From NCBI RefSeq assembly GCF_025766255.1, contig NW_026516855.1, positions 1 through 58,659 on the forward strand: 58,659 nt of DNA, in the 5' to 3' direction. A program made the translations under genes and the position numbers. Origin of the DNA: Zychaea mexicana (Eukaryota; Mucoromycota; Mucoromycetes; Mucorales; Lichtheimiaceae). Shown piece by piece: positions 44,482 through 55,315 of this stretch. Every line of letters begins with the position of its first letter. The stretch's first letter is position 1. The notes under the pieces were generated by a model that saw only the letters and a list, made by a program, of their open reading frames with translations, was not told the DNA's origin and ran no database searches.

Positions 44482-46299
44482 ATAATATCAATAAAATAAA
44501 TAAAATATATTATAATAAGAAAATATATACAATAGTATATATTTAAATACCAAAATGGTATTAGAAAAAAAAAGGATACAATGTATCCTTTCTTTTTTTT
44601 GGGGTATAATGGTACTCCAGTACTGTCTATTAGATTAATTTGTTGAAAATTCTAATATTCCCTTTTTTTGTTGTTTTTTTATTTTTTTATATTTCATATA
44701 AAAAATGAAATACTCTGCCTATATTGGTAGCGCTACTGAAAATGAATTGTACTAGTGATATTCTGCTTGCTACAGTGCAAATTATAATTATGTATGATAA
44801 CATAAAGATAAGCCTAACGTACTAAGTATTAATATATGCACGATTTATTTTAATAAATATTAGTATAAAAATCGTATCAACGGGCTATGTCGTTTTCTCT
44901 ACAATCCATGAATATTCTAGAATATTATCCATAATATTTGTTTTCCCCTACATTTATTTTTCTAATGAATTATTAAAAATAAATTTATTAACCTTTTTGT
45001 AATTATTATTTTTTTATAAATATAAAATTCAATTTTTATATTAAAAATAATTTTAATTATGCACAAATTGAAACTCCGAATATTTATAAATTTGCTTAAA
45101 ATCCATAATCATAGTCTAGTCCGCTAAATAGCACAGGGAGAGCAATTATAATTTGCAGCAGAAATAAGCATCTGCACTTTTATACTAACGGTCACTGTCA
45201 AACCTGCTCAAATAATTCCAATAGACACAACTGTAACAGCGATTCGAGATAAAGTTGGACTCAACACTTAATTATAATATATGTGGTGAGATGGAGGTAA
45301 GAACGAACGTATATATTGGATATACATAGGTGTGTGCGCACGTGTGTGTTTGTTGGTATAGCATTGTGGTAAAAACGAAGCCCTTTATTGTCTTTGTTCT
45401 TGCTCTAAACGCACACGAGCATTTTGCCGATTCCTTTTACCATCGACGTCGACGCTTCCACCATTCAATAATCCAAATGTCAATGGCCCTTGATGAACGA
45501 CGAAAAACATATAAGAACTTGTTACGGCGTGTTGGTACTCGATGCGCAAATACTTTTACAATACTCGTTTCTATACCTCGCATATAAACACCTACAATGT
45601 CCAACCCGTTTGGCATTCGCCATCTCAAGGAATGGTTAAGGCTTATTTATTGTAATCTATAATGCTGATGGTAAGTGCTGCAAGTGTTTTCTAAGTTTTT
45701 ATAATTATAAAGGGTGCACAAGTGTCTAATATTACTACTGTTCCTTGCTCTATCATACCGCCTCTTTCATTTCAGCAACCAGCAAAGATATTGGTGCAGC
45801 TAATGGGTGCGCAGATCTTATGAAAGAATGGGTGGGATGCACATCCATTATACTATTGAGCGGTCTATGTTATGTTACATACTGCACTTATTTTATAGCC
45901 CCAGAAACGCGCTTCCTCAAAGGATAGTATCAGTGGTTGGATATAGGAGGGACAAAAGAAAAGGGCTTTTGATACGGACACCCCCTTCTATTTTTAATCC
46001 TCATCAGGTCACACACATCCTATAAGTATATACTTGTAGGGGTGTCTGCAAGGATGTGTTCACTGGATTTGTTCACTTGTTATTGTTATTATACATCTTT
46101 CGATATATAACAAAAAGGAACCATAAAAAGTATATGAAAAACATTTCTTAATGCTTTTCAAACTCTCTAGGGTGTCTCTACGGATGTGTTTATGTGCAGT
46201 AGTTTATACAAGTATATAAATGCTCCTCAATAAACAGTATTCTTTGATATTATATCTTCAACTTTCTACCTACGTTTATCATTCTACTATCCCAACACT
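44482..46299. other. AT-rich intergenic DNA, no gene recognised
   Basis: Frames near 45330-45600 and 45745-46025 are open, but show no motif, no splice-linked partner and no family resemblance. The 5' flank of MULE3 starts near 46200. Confidence 0.4.
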
Positions 46300-47625
46300 A
46301 TGGAGCAATTGATTGACACTACTCATACCGGATCAAATAAGCAAATCGCGAAAGCAATCAACGAGCAAGCCAGAGAATACAACTTTGCGGTTTCAACTAA
46401 ACGAAGTGAGAAGAATGTAAAAATCGTGATCTAGTGCGTATATGGTGGAAGCTATCGCAATACACATGGAGTAACTGAAGAAACGCGGGGACGCCAAACA
46501 GCGACGAAAACGACCGGCTACCAATGGACCATGAACCTAAGGTGGTCTGAGAAGGATAAGCACTGGAAAGTAACGAAGGTCAGCAACGACAATGAGTACA
46601 ACCACTCCCTCGACAAGCCTCCTCAGTATTACAACCAATACTGCACGCCAACTCTCCACGCCGAGCAGTAAATATTATCATTGACAGATAATTCCGTCAG
46701 GCCCCTCATGATACATTGAGAAGTCTAGAACCACGAAGACGGCGCAATTATGACTATGAGGGATCTATACAATTTTCGTGCACAAATATTCCGTGAGGAT
46801 AATCATGGCGGCTTCAGTAGGATATTCGAGTTCCTCATTGGTAACAACTATATCACTAGATATAAGCTAGACGGCACAGGTAAAAGTCTCGACGCCCTCT
46901 TTTTTACCCATGAAACGAGTATAGCAAAAGCACGACGATTCAACGAGATCATTGCTATCGATGCGACGTACAAACAAGCAGAACCAATATGCCTCTTGTC
47001 AATGGTATTGGTATCAGTCATCTCGATGCATCAAAGCTCAAGAACGTGCTTATTGCCTCTGCTTTCTTGGTGAACGAACGAGAAAGAAGAGTCGTACACC
47101 TGGCTCCTTCGGACTATGCGACAAGTCATATGGCCAGAAGGAAACGTACATATCTTCATTACAGACAACGAAAGAGCTTTAATCAACGCCATCGAGTCAA
47201 CTTTCAAAGATGCAGAGCATATACTTTGCGGGTGGCATATAGAGCAGCATTTACGTAGCATTTTCAGTACTTGCTTTCCACCGAACAGCGAAGAGATAGG
47301 CGAAGCCAAAGCTATCATTAAGCAAATGGTTTATGTTGGTAAAAAAGACAAAGCGACTTTCCAGGCTGCCATTGACGCTTATAAGTGTCTGATCGAAAAA
47401 GGTGCTCTTGCGTATGCCAACAAAAACCATAAGCGATCCAACAAAAAGCACAAGAAAACAAAGTCCAAAGCGAAGCATCATGACGACAGCAGCAATAGCG
47501 AGAGCGACAGAGATACTGAAGATGATGCAACGTCTACAATACGTTTGCTGGCAAACAAAAAGAAAGAGAAAATGATGGACTATCTCAACGGGTATGTTAA
47601 CTACCTTTATCCAATATTTGACTGA
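46300..47625 (+). pseudogene. MULE3 transposase remnant
   Basis: The frame from ATG 46300 is FAR1-like (VYGGSYRNTHG, GYQWTMNLRWSEKDKHWKV, YNHSLDKPPQ), with a TAG at 46432. After frame changes near 46690, 46970 and 47080 the DDE core is readable: MTMRDLYNFRAQ, IIAIDATYK, MPLVNGIGISHLDASKLKN, FITDNERALINAIESTF and HILCGWHIEQHL. A Lys/Ser/Asp-rich insert (KRSNKKHKKTKSKAKHHDD) follows, and the reading ends at 47625. The third catalytic residue region and SWIM finger are missing, so the 3' end is lost. 47626-48575 shows no gene. Confidence 0.8.
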
Positions 47626-48575
47626 GGCATTCCTTTCTTACCAATTATTTTTATATATACACAAAATTCAATTTTTTGTACAATTTGGATTTTTACAGCC
47701 AATAGATTTCTTATAGTCAATAATATTATCTAATATCTAATTGGAGTTGGATGTCCCCCTCCTTCACGGATGAGTACTTGGAAACAATATGGAGTAGTCG
47801 ATTTTGAGCCGAGAGTAGCAATTGCATCGTGCCTGTTCACCGTTTGAACACACAAGTTGCAGTCGTTAAATATGATAGCCTAGACGATGATAATGACGGA
47901 ACAACAGTAGTCATTCCCTTGCCTAAAAAATGTTAGCATAAGGGCAAACCCTTTACTTTCCGCATGAATATCCCATCTCTACATTTATACTTTCATCTCT
48001 CCTCCTCAACAAACAAAACCGTTCACTACCTTAAAAAATTCGTTCTTGCCTTTACATGTCCATTCAACTGTCGAAACAGCTACGTAAGTGCCTACATTCT
48101 TGCTGAGCTCGTCAGCGAAATGATTAACAGCACATTATGTTGTATAAAGAAAGTGTTCGTTTGTACAAAGAGATGGTTCTGTATAGTATCTAGGAACGCA
48201 TATATATACAAGGCCAACCGTACCAAATGCTGGTTCCAACAATGAGGCTTTTTTGTGAATGTGCGGCAGCTTATATGTGTACTGAATACCCTTCCTTTGA
48301 GTGTATCGAGAATAGAGCGTCGAATGAAGGAGATGCTGTTCAGTGTAAAGATTAACAGAAAAAAACCAGGAAAGAGAAGAAAGGGAACAAAGAAAGGACG
48401 CGTGTTCGTTTTGCATGTCACCCCAAGATATGGCAAAGACTTTTTCTTCTGACCCCCAATATCAATTGCATTCTGAGTCTCCCTCCCCTAAACAATCCTC
48501 TTACGAAACAGTACACACATAACTACTTTTGCCCTCCCCATACCCACACAGAAACCGTGCAACCGATTTATTTTT

Positions 48576-49643
48576 CTAGTGGTGAGCCCAAGCTGGCAGC
48601 GTAGACACCACTTCAGGTGCCAAATCCACCGCTCTGCTAACCCTTGTTCTACCAACAAGTGCCGCTCGCTGATTCCGGAGACCAGCACCAGCAGCCACAA
48701 TCTCGTCCAGTTTTGCAAAAAACTCGTTTGCCTACAGATGTCATCAGCTCCATGACATAACCTTTAAACACTCATGCAAGCGTCTTACCCTATCGGTACG
48801 CCATTCAGGCACCAGCACCAACAACTGCTTCCCATTGGTGCTGCCTTCCGTGTCTGTCTCTTCATCAGACAGGCACTTGTGCTGGAGCAACCGAGAACCG
48901 TCTGGGTAGAGCTCATCGAATTGAGCAGAATGGTTCTCGTGGGCTCGTAATCGCCGTTGCAATTTCTTATATATATTAAACATTACCTTTATTACCAACA
49001 AATAGCCAAATCCTCACCAATTAATCTATATGACCTTACCGTATTGCGTCGCTGATAACGTCGCTGAACCACTTTCAGTTCTTCAGCAGCGGAAGGCGGT
49101 CGTCGCGACTTCGTACGCTCGTTATCAAAGAACGTATACACCATGTCCAACAAACGACGCTTGTTGACGTTGATATGGCTCAAGCTGTTCACGTACCTGA
49201 CGATCAGATCACGAGCAGCGCGATTATGTGGATCTGTGAACACAGTCGAGAAACAGAAACCACGATCACCCAGGGTACGATTGTAGTCGCAGATGGCCTC
49301 CTATCAAACACATCATAGTCATCAATGTACTGCTAATCCATTGCTCGCCGTTGTATAATTGTTTTCTTACGGAAATAGTTGGCAAACGGCCTGGCGTGCT
49401 CGCTGTTTGGACCACACCGGGTTCTTGCTGCCCATGCTCAGGACGCGCTTCGGACAGGCGCGAAACTGTATCACCTATCGACGTCAACCGTTCGTGCAGC
49501 AACCTGTTTTCCGTCTCCACCCTTTGCAGCCGTTCTTCCGTCAATGCACGCTCGTAAGCAGTAGCATTCTCCTGCTGGATGGCCACACGACAGGATTCTG
49601 CTTCGCGCTCTCTTTGTGCATTGATTTCACGTATGGTAGGCAT
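48576..49643 (-). CDS. Uncharacterised protein, four exons, intact (288 aa)
   Basis: Exons 49643-49371, 49300-49040, 48965-48789 and 48731-48576 all join in phase 0 at GT-AG borders (introns 70, 74 and 57 bp), ending in TAG. Residues 1-58 are highly charged and heptad-like (REREAESCRVAIQQEN, ERLQRVETENRLLHERL), a likely coiled coil. Exon 2 has GDRGFCFSTVFTD and RDLIVRYVNSL, then NERTKSRRPPSAAEELKVVQ and a basic QRRYQRRN. Exon 3 gives KLQRRLRAHENHSAQFDELYPDGSRLLQHKCLSDEETDTEG and VPEWRTDR. Exon 4 carries FFAKLDEIVAAG and ends PAWAHH. No transmembrane segment. I do not recognise a characterised family. The layout is shared with the gene at 2003-2870. Possible roles (transposon accessory protein, or a domesticated or lineage-specific nuclear protein) are guesses. 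Confidence 0.72.
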
Positions 49644-49649
49644 CTATAG

Positions 49650-51590
49650 GATAACTCAGTACATGCAACGACAATGTATTGCCAGCAACTCTCTATGCTT
49701 ACTTTGGTTGTTAGCACTAAGCAGTTCGATATCAAGAAAGGGATCTGATTCAGGAAAGTATATTTTTGAGAGCGTCTTTTATAATGACTTTATGTTTTGT
49801 CACTCAATTAGTTTATATTTGCTACAGATGAATACCGTTATTATTGTTTACAGTCGGACCAATGTGGATCGGATTGGGGTTGGTCACGATGTAGTGCACT
49901 GTGTATTCATTCTTACCTTTTTTAAGGGCGTATTGGATTAGTGCTCATCGACTATGGGTGCTACTATACATGCTCTTAGGAATGTAGCAAATTTAAGCGA
50001 CATATTGCCAGCAGCAAATGTAAATGGATGGCGTTGTTTACGATAAACGTTCGTAAAAGTTATGGTACGATAATAAAGTAGCACAATATGATTGTGTTGG
50101 GGGAGTAATCAACGATCTCACTTGATGCTCTTCCTTGCATACTTGGACTTCTTCTACGCATTGTTTCTTACACTTCCTTTTCTTATGCACGGCCTGTTAC
50201 TTTTCACTACGATCATGGCTATTGCACAGGCCACCACTTTCTTCAACGATTTAATATCCAGTGCTACGGGAACGCCAAGTAGATAGAACTTTGTCATGCT
50301 CAAGGTGTAAGGTGGTAGGTAAATTGAAATACAGAAAGATGGATAAAGTGTTGGTCGGTGGAATCGACGCGGTACTTGCATAATCTGTGGCAAATGTTTG
50401 GATCGGATTTTGTGAGTGTGCATGTGATGAGTACTTTTCAAAAGTTCTTTTTTTTGGTTCACTGGATTCCCTTTCTCTTTCCTCTTCCTCCTCCTTCTTC
50501 TTCTTCCTCTCACTACGTAGCAGATACAACAGCCAGTTTTTATATACATCGATTTTTATTTACAGTCTTGTTTGAAGGTGATCCTCTTGGCTCTTATTCT
50601 TTCCTTTTTACATTTTTCTACGGTTTATCTTGCTTATACTAATGCACGCCTTCATTATACCATTTCATACAACATAGTTCGTACTTTATACCTTTTGAAG
50701 CTGCTGTCGCTGCCAGATGTTATATATAGCTAGAAGAGCGTAAGTTTCCCTTTTTCATTTTATCTACTGTATACCATTTATCTATAACCCTGACTAACTA
50801 CAATCTACCACCCATCTCATCGTGCCACATGTACACTACGAACTTATTCATGCCTTGCTAAGGCTTCCTAACGTGATGAAATGGAGTGCTACTATTACGG
50901 CTGACTCATATAGATGATAAGGATCAAGGCCTTATAGGTATATGTATCTTTGTTAGTACTCTTTTCCTATGACATATGACGAGCTTCGTTGTCTCTGCAC
51001 CATTGGTATATATCAAACTGCTCCTTTCGTGGCCGGTCTTTAACTCCTTCATCCTATGAATTATGCATTCTGGATTCTTCACTAACAATCTTCATTGTGT
51101 CTTTTAGGTATGTTATCTCCAAAATCGTCTATGAACATCTCCTTCTACGCTGCTTTTGCTTTCACTTATAATTTGACTCAACATGCATTTTTCCGTAGCA
51201 GGACTGCCATCCTTTGCACTATCTCTTTTCGACTACAGCCTTCCTTTTAAAATCATTACATAACATAGACTTACATTTGATGACGTTCTTTTAATGTTCT
51301 ATAAAGCATAATCTTGTATTGATTTTTTATACAAAATATAATAAAAACGGTTGTGGACACCCATAATAATATATATATTACACATGACCATGAATATAAA
51401 AACCAATAGCATGCTTTGTCCGTTTACTATATGTGTGATAAAAAGAACGAAAATATGCAATGCGTAATCCTTCTTTTTACGAACCTACTACAGAAGGCAC
51501 CCGGTCCAAATGCAATGTATAGTAAGACCGTTATAGACATCTACATGCATGATGTAATCAAATTATGAGCTTGGGGGACTACATGCGCAT
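49650..51590. other. Intergenic DNA, no gene supported
   Basis: Open frames at 50092-50286 (hydrophobic, plus) and 50154-50549 (low-complexity Arg/Lys, minus) oppose each other and show no recognisable domain or splicing partner. Confidence 0.4.
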
Positions 51591-51594
51591 AAAA

Positions 51595-51726
51595 ATATCA
51601 AGGTGTAAAAAGACCTTGATATTTACTCGAAAAGCTAAATATTAAGGTGTTTGAAAACACCTTTATATTTTATAGAAAAGCTGTATATCAAGGTAATATC
51701 AAGCTCTTTTCTACCCCTTGATATTC
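51595..51726. repeat. Cluster of palindromes (ATATCAAGGTGT type)
   Basis: ATATCAAGGTGTAAAAAG..CTTGATAT (51596-51622), ATTAAGGTGTTTGAAAACACCTTTAT (51640-51665) and TATCAAGGTAATATCAAG..CCTTGATATT (51686-51725) are related imperfect inverted repeats in tandem. They lie just past the 3' end of the Tnp2-like gene and may be its subterminal region. Confidence 0.6.
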
Positions 51727-51767
51727 CCCTGCAAGCCCAGTGCTACTAAGTAACTGCCGTGGCAACT

Positions 51768-54389
51768 CTATATCTTGTTGCTGGCATGAACAAGTCGACT
51801 GGACGCGACATGGGGAAAATAGCCTCTATTGACAATGCAACGAAACATTGTATACCGTCCAAAGGAAACAAGTAGGTCTCGCGAAGGGTTGTGGCGGTTG
51901 GTGTGGAGGATGTGTTCTCGGAGGAATTTGTTGAACTATTCGCCTTTTTCTGATTCAAAATGAATAGCAGTGGCGAAACGTTCGATATCCTCCACGATGT
52001 GATGTAAGATGTGTAGCTTGGGTTTGTTACCCATCTTACTATTGGCGGTCATATTTCCTTGCGCAATAAGGAAATTGTCGACAACACCAATCATAGCCGT
52101 CAATTCCTCCGTCTTCTTGTTCAGCAGCAGCTTGTACATAGAGAACTTTGTTTCTATCTTGGACATGAATAATAGCGACATGACCTCTCCATGTACACGG
52201 AAGCAGTCAAAGAACGCCTGGAGACCCTCCATTTTCTCCTCGCTTTTTGCTGACCAACCATGATGGAGGAGATCGTTGAGGATGACGGCTGCTTGCTGGC
52301 TAATGACCTTGTAATCGCGACCGACAAAGGAACGGCGAAGACGCAGACTACTGCTGAGCATGCGACGGAAGGCTTTCGAGTCGTAGCTGCGGCACTTGAG
52401 CTCGAGGTCTTTGAGCTCGTCGCTGTCAAGATAATTGCAAAATTCAAGCAAGAGATATTTGGTAACTCCCAGCATCGTGGTGTGCAGTATCTCTACTGGC
52501 AGTCTTTCGTAATGTCAAACGCCTCGAGGTTGCCCAACGCCTCTACACTAGTCAGTTTATATCCTACAGCAGTAGGATTCGTTGTCATGGTGTCATTTGG
52601 CAATCGCACCGGATCCTCCAGATCAAGACCTATTGACAGCATTGCAACGTCAGTAATATTGCGAGGTAGAGCTGCCTAGTGCTCATCACATCCTTTATAG
52701 TAGTAGCACTTGCGACAAGGGAAAGTTGAAGCAAGGCCTTTGCTACACACGAGTTCGGCGTGCCGTGGATTGTCGGCCGAAATAAAGCACAGCGGCGCCA
52801 CCACCAACACGTCCTGATTGCTAGCAGCATCGAACATCACCACACCCTTTTCAAGCTCGCACAAGTCCTCGACAATAAAGGGAAGCATCTCCAAAGCAGT
52901 CAATTTGTTGTGGACAGCGATCAAGTGCGTGTTCTCCCGTTTGTTGCGTTCAGTGAGTAGAAGCGCAGCGGGCGTTAGAGACCAGCTATCGAACTTGTTC
53001 CATTTTTTTGATCGGTTGCCGCTAGTGTCATCAATGAACAAGTTCACTGGTACGATCTTGACAGGCAGCCGACGATCGTAACGCAGACCGATTCTGAAAT
53101 CACTATGCTTCGTAAAGTCAATAGGGATGAACTCGCCGCTGTCGAAATCGCATATATCCCCAGCAGCACTGGAACTGGTCACCTTTGCAGCAACGTGCTC
53201 AAGATAATGCCATTTGCAATTGGCATCATAATCAAGGGTAAGTCTATCGATTGGCACTGTTATGTAGTATAGATGTTCAGGATCGCTCTCGTAGGAAAGT
53301 ATGGCTACTTCTATGTTACCCTGCTTTTTGGCCAGTTTGACGGGACAGATGTCGGCAAATGTAATACCATGCTTAGTGTAGAACTTTGCAATTTTGCACG
53401 TTGTTTGCTGCCCGATGCCGATTATTTTGGCATAATCACCAACCCAAAGCATTGCTCCTACAGAATTGGTAACGCACGGATGCTGGAATAGATTGCAGGT
53501 GTTCCATTTACTGCCTTGCGTCAATTCGATTCGCTGGTCAGGCGTTTTGTCGGGTAGAGCACTCAAACTCGAAGAGACAGTTGGATCAGCGTTGAGGAGC
53601 TTTAAGCAATCTGATGGCTTATGCATATGTGCCGTAACTTTGACGGTTTCGTCTGTATTAGGCTTGCTGATCTCTGCTTTGACTGTTGTTATTCTTATTT
53701 TTGGCACTTTGCTTCGCTTAGCATACGATGGATCCATCATCCAACGAACAGATGGCACTTTGAGGTCCTTATCCTCACGAAACATCACGGCTACATCTTC
53801 GAGAAGACTTTTCAGCTGCTTTTTAATCATCCTGTCTTTCAGGCGATCGTCTGCGGGGAAGAAGGCAGCAAGACGAAATTGCAACTGGTTCTCGAAAGGA
53901 TACCAGTCTTCGTTGGTCTCGTAGTCGACGCTGAAATCGAGCGGATTATCACCATCATCATCACCTTCGTCGATTTCATCGTCGCTGCCACCATCACTCT
54001 CCACATCAGCAGCGAACTCGGCATTAGCACCGGATTCCTGCCACGAGAGAGGAAAACACCGTACGACTGACGCAAAGCAGCAATGTCGACGACTCGTCGT
54101 CACTGTCATCGTCGTCTTCGACGTCGTCGTTGCTACCACTATGCTGCTGCTGGTGCTCCTCTCCCGAATTGGTGCTGTCAACGTCCATATCCTCAGCATT
54201 AGAAGCCGAAGCACGGACGATGCAGGCATCATAGTCAGCAACATTCACCTGATGTTTCGATGAGCTAACATGAGTTTTCCAGTTTCCTAAGCCATCTCCA
54301 AGCTTGATGACAGTGTTACAAGGAACACATGTTTTGGTTTTAGGCTGCTTCTGAGTTTGTGCGTTAATGGAGAAGACGTTGAAGGACAT
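51768..54389 (-). pseudogene. Divergent Tnp2-like (CMC-related) transposase
   Basis: The N-terminus has a Cys2His2-type finger (CVPCNTVIKLGDGLGNWKTH..H) and a long acidic run. After a frame change near 54070 the main frame (54040-52676) reads ENQLQFRLAAFFPADDRLKD, VPVNLFIDDTSGNRSKKWN, MLPFIVEDLCELEKG, FISADNPRHAELVCSKG and CRKCYYYKG. After a TAG at 52676 and a frame change near 52470 it continues LPVEILHTTMLGVTKYLL, FVGRDYKVISQQ and PKLHILHHIVEDIERF..FESEKGE. A TAG (51936) then precedes FNKFLREHILHTNRHNPSRD and the end at 51768. The order (VDWF-like block, zinc block, HT/HN..G block, PKLHxLxH, FESEKGE) parallels the Tnp2 gene at 4500-8424, but sequence similarity is low. Inactive. Confidence 0.75.
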
Positions 54390-54930
54390 GGTCGAATGGA
54401 GATGGTTGTAATTGAGAATAAAGGTGAGTGCAAAAGAGAAAAAAAAAAGGTTAAGTGCTGAGTTAAATTAAGAATGCCTCAGCTCAATTTCCGTCTCCCT
54501 TTTTCTCCACCTTCTTCTTGCCCACCATCTTTTGTAATTCAGGTAACAATGTCTTACTTATTTTCTTCGTTTAAGACCATTGAAACCTAAATTAATATAG
54601 CATCTTCTTAGATGTTCTCAAACTAATCTGTAGGCTATTATAAAACAAGGTAAGAATGCTTAGTTGCTTGTTTGAAATTTGAAAAAAGCTCTCTTTAGTG
54701 ACTAATCTCTTTTTGAATTAATAGTCATAATGGTGCTATAAGTACTTTTATTGGAGACTCTCTGTAAGTATACGTTTATTCCTTTAGGGCATGGGCTATT
54801 AAACGGCATGGAAATCGCTGATATAAGTTTCTGTTAAACCATAGGCTAACTATAGGCTATATGAAGTACATGCCGATTTATACTGCTCATATCTTTGGTA
54901 ATTTGAAAATGATGACGCGTTGACAAAACC
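54390..54930. other. Spacer between Tnp2-like gene and Ty3 LTR
   Basis: No gene or clear terminal repeat recognised. Confidence 0.4.
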
Positions 54931-55273
54931 TGTAACAGTGTCGGCCCAGATACTTACAATCGGGAACGTGAATGGGTAGACAGTGTGGATCAATGAATAA
55001 GGTGAGACTCGGATATATCAAAGGATAAAACGATGGGGATCCATATAACTCAGGATCCCGTCTTTATATATACGTCGAGTAATAGGGGGCTAGCTATCGT
55101 CTAAGTATTGATCTACATCATAACTTCTATCTAGAATATCCACGCCTATTACTCCATATTTACTCCATATTCAACCATGCGGTTGACCGCAAGTCATCCT
55201 ATCGTCTGAACCATGCGTTGTCGATCGTCAACCATGCAGATTGGATATCGTCGTAACGGTATGCACCGCTACA
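54931..55273 (-). mobile_element. 3' LTR of the chromodomain Ty3 element
   Basis: On the minus strand a polypurine tract (GACGGGGGAGGA, 55285-55274) is followed directly by TGTAGCGGTGCATACC. The proposed end is TGTTACA at 54931, giving 343 bp with TGTA..TACA ends. It contains a TATA box and lies downstream of pol as expected. The partner LTR is outside the window. Confidence 0.7.
55060..55074 (-). promoter_or_regulatory. TATA box inside the Ty3 LTR
   Basis: TATATATAAAGACGG on the minus strand, in the middle of the LTR where a U3 promoter is expected. Confidence 0.4.
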
Positions 55274-55315
55274 TCCTCCCCCGTCTACTTCAAGAGGTCA
55301 ACTCGAAGTAAAACG

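Noticed and set aside
45330..46025. Frames between element A copy 3 and MULE3
   Set aside because: No domain, no matching splice partner, both strands open to a similar extent.
50154..50549. 131-residue minus-strand frame
   Set aside because: Low-complexity Arg/Lys translation opposite a hydrophobic plus-strand frame; looks like a composition artefact.
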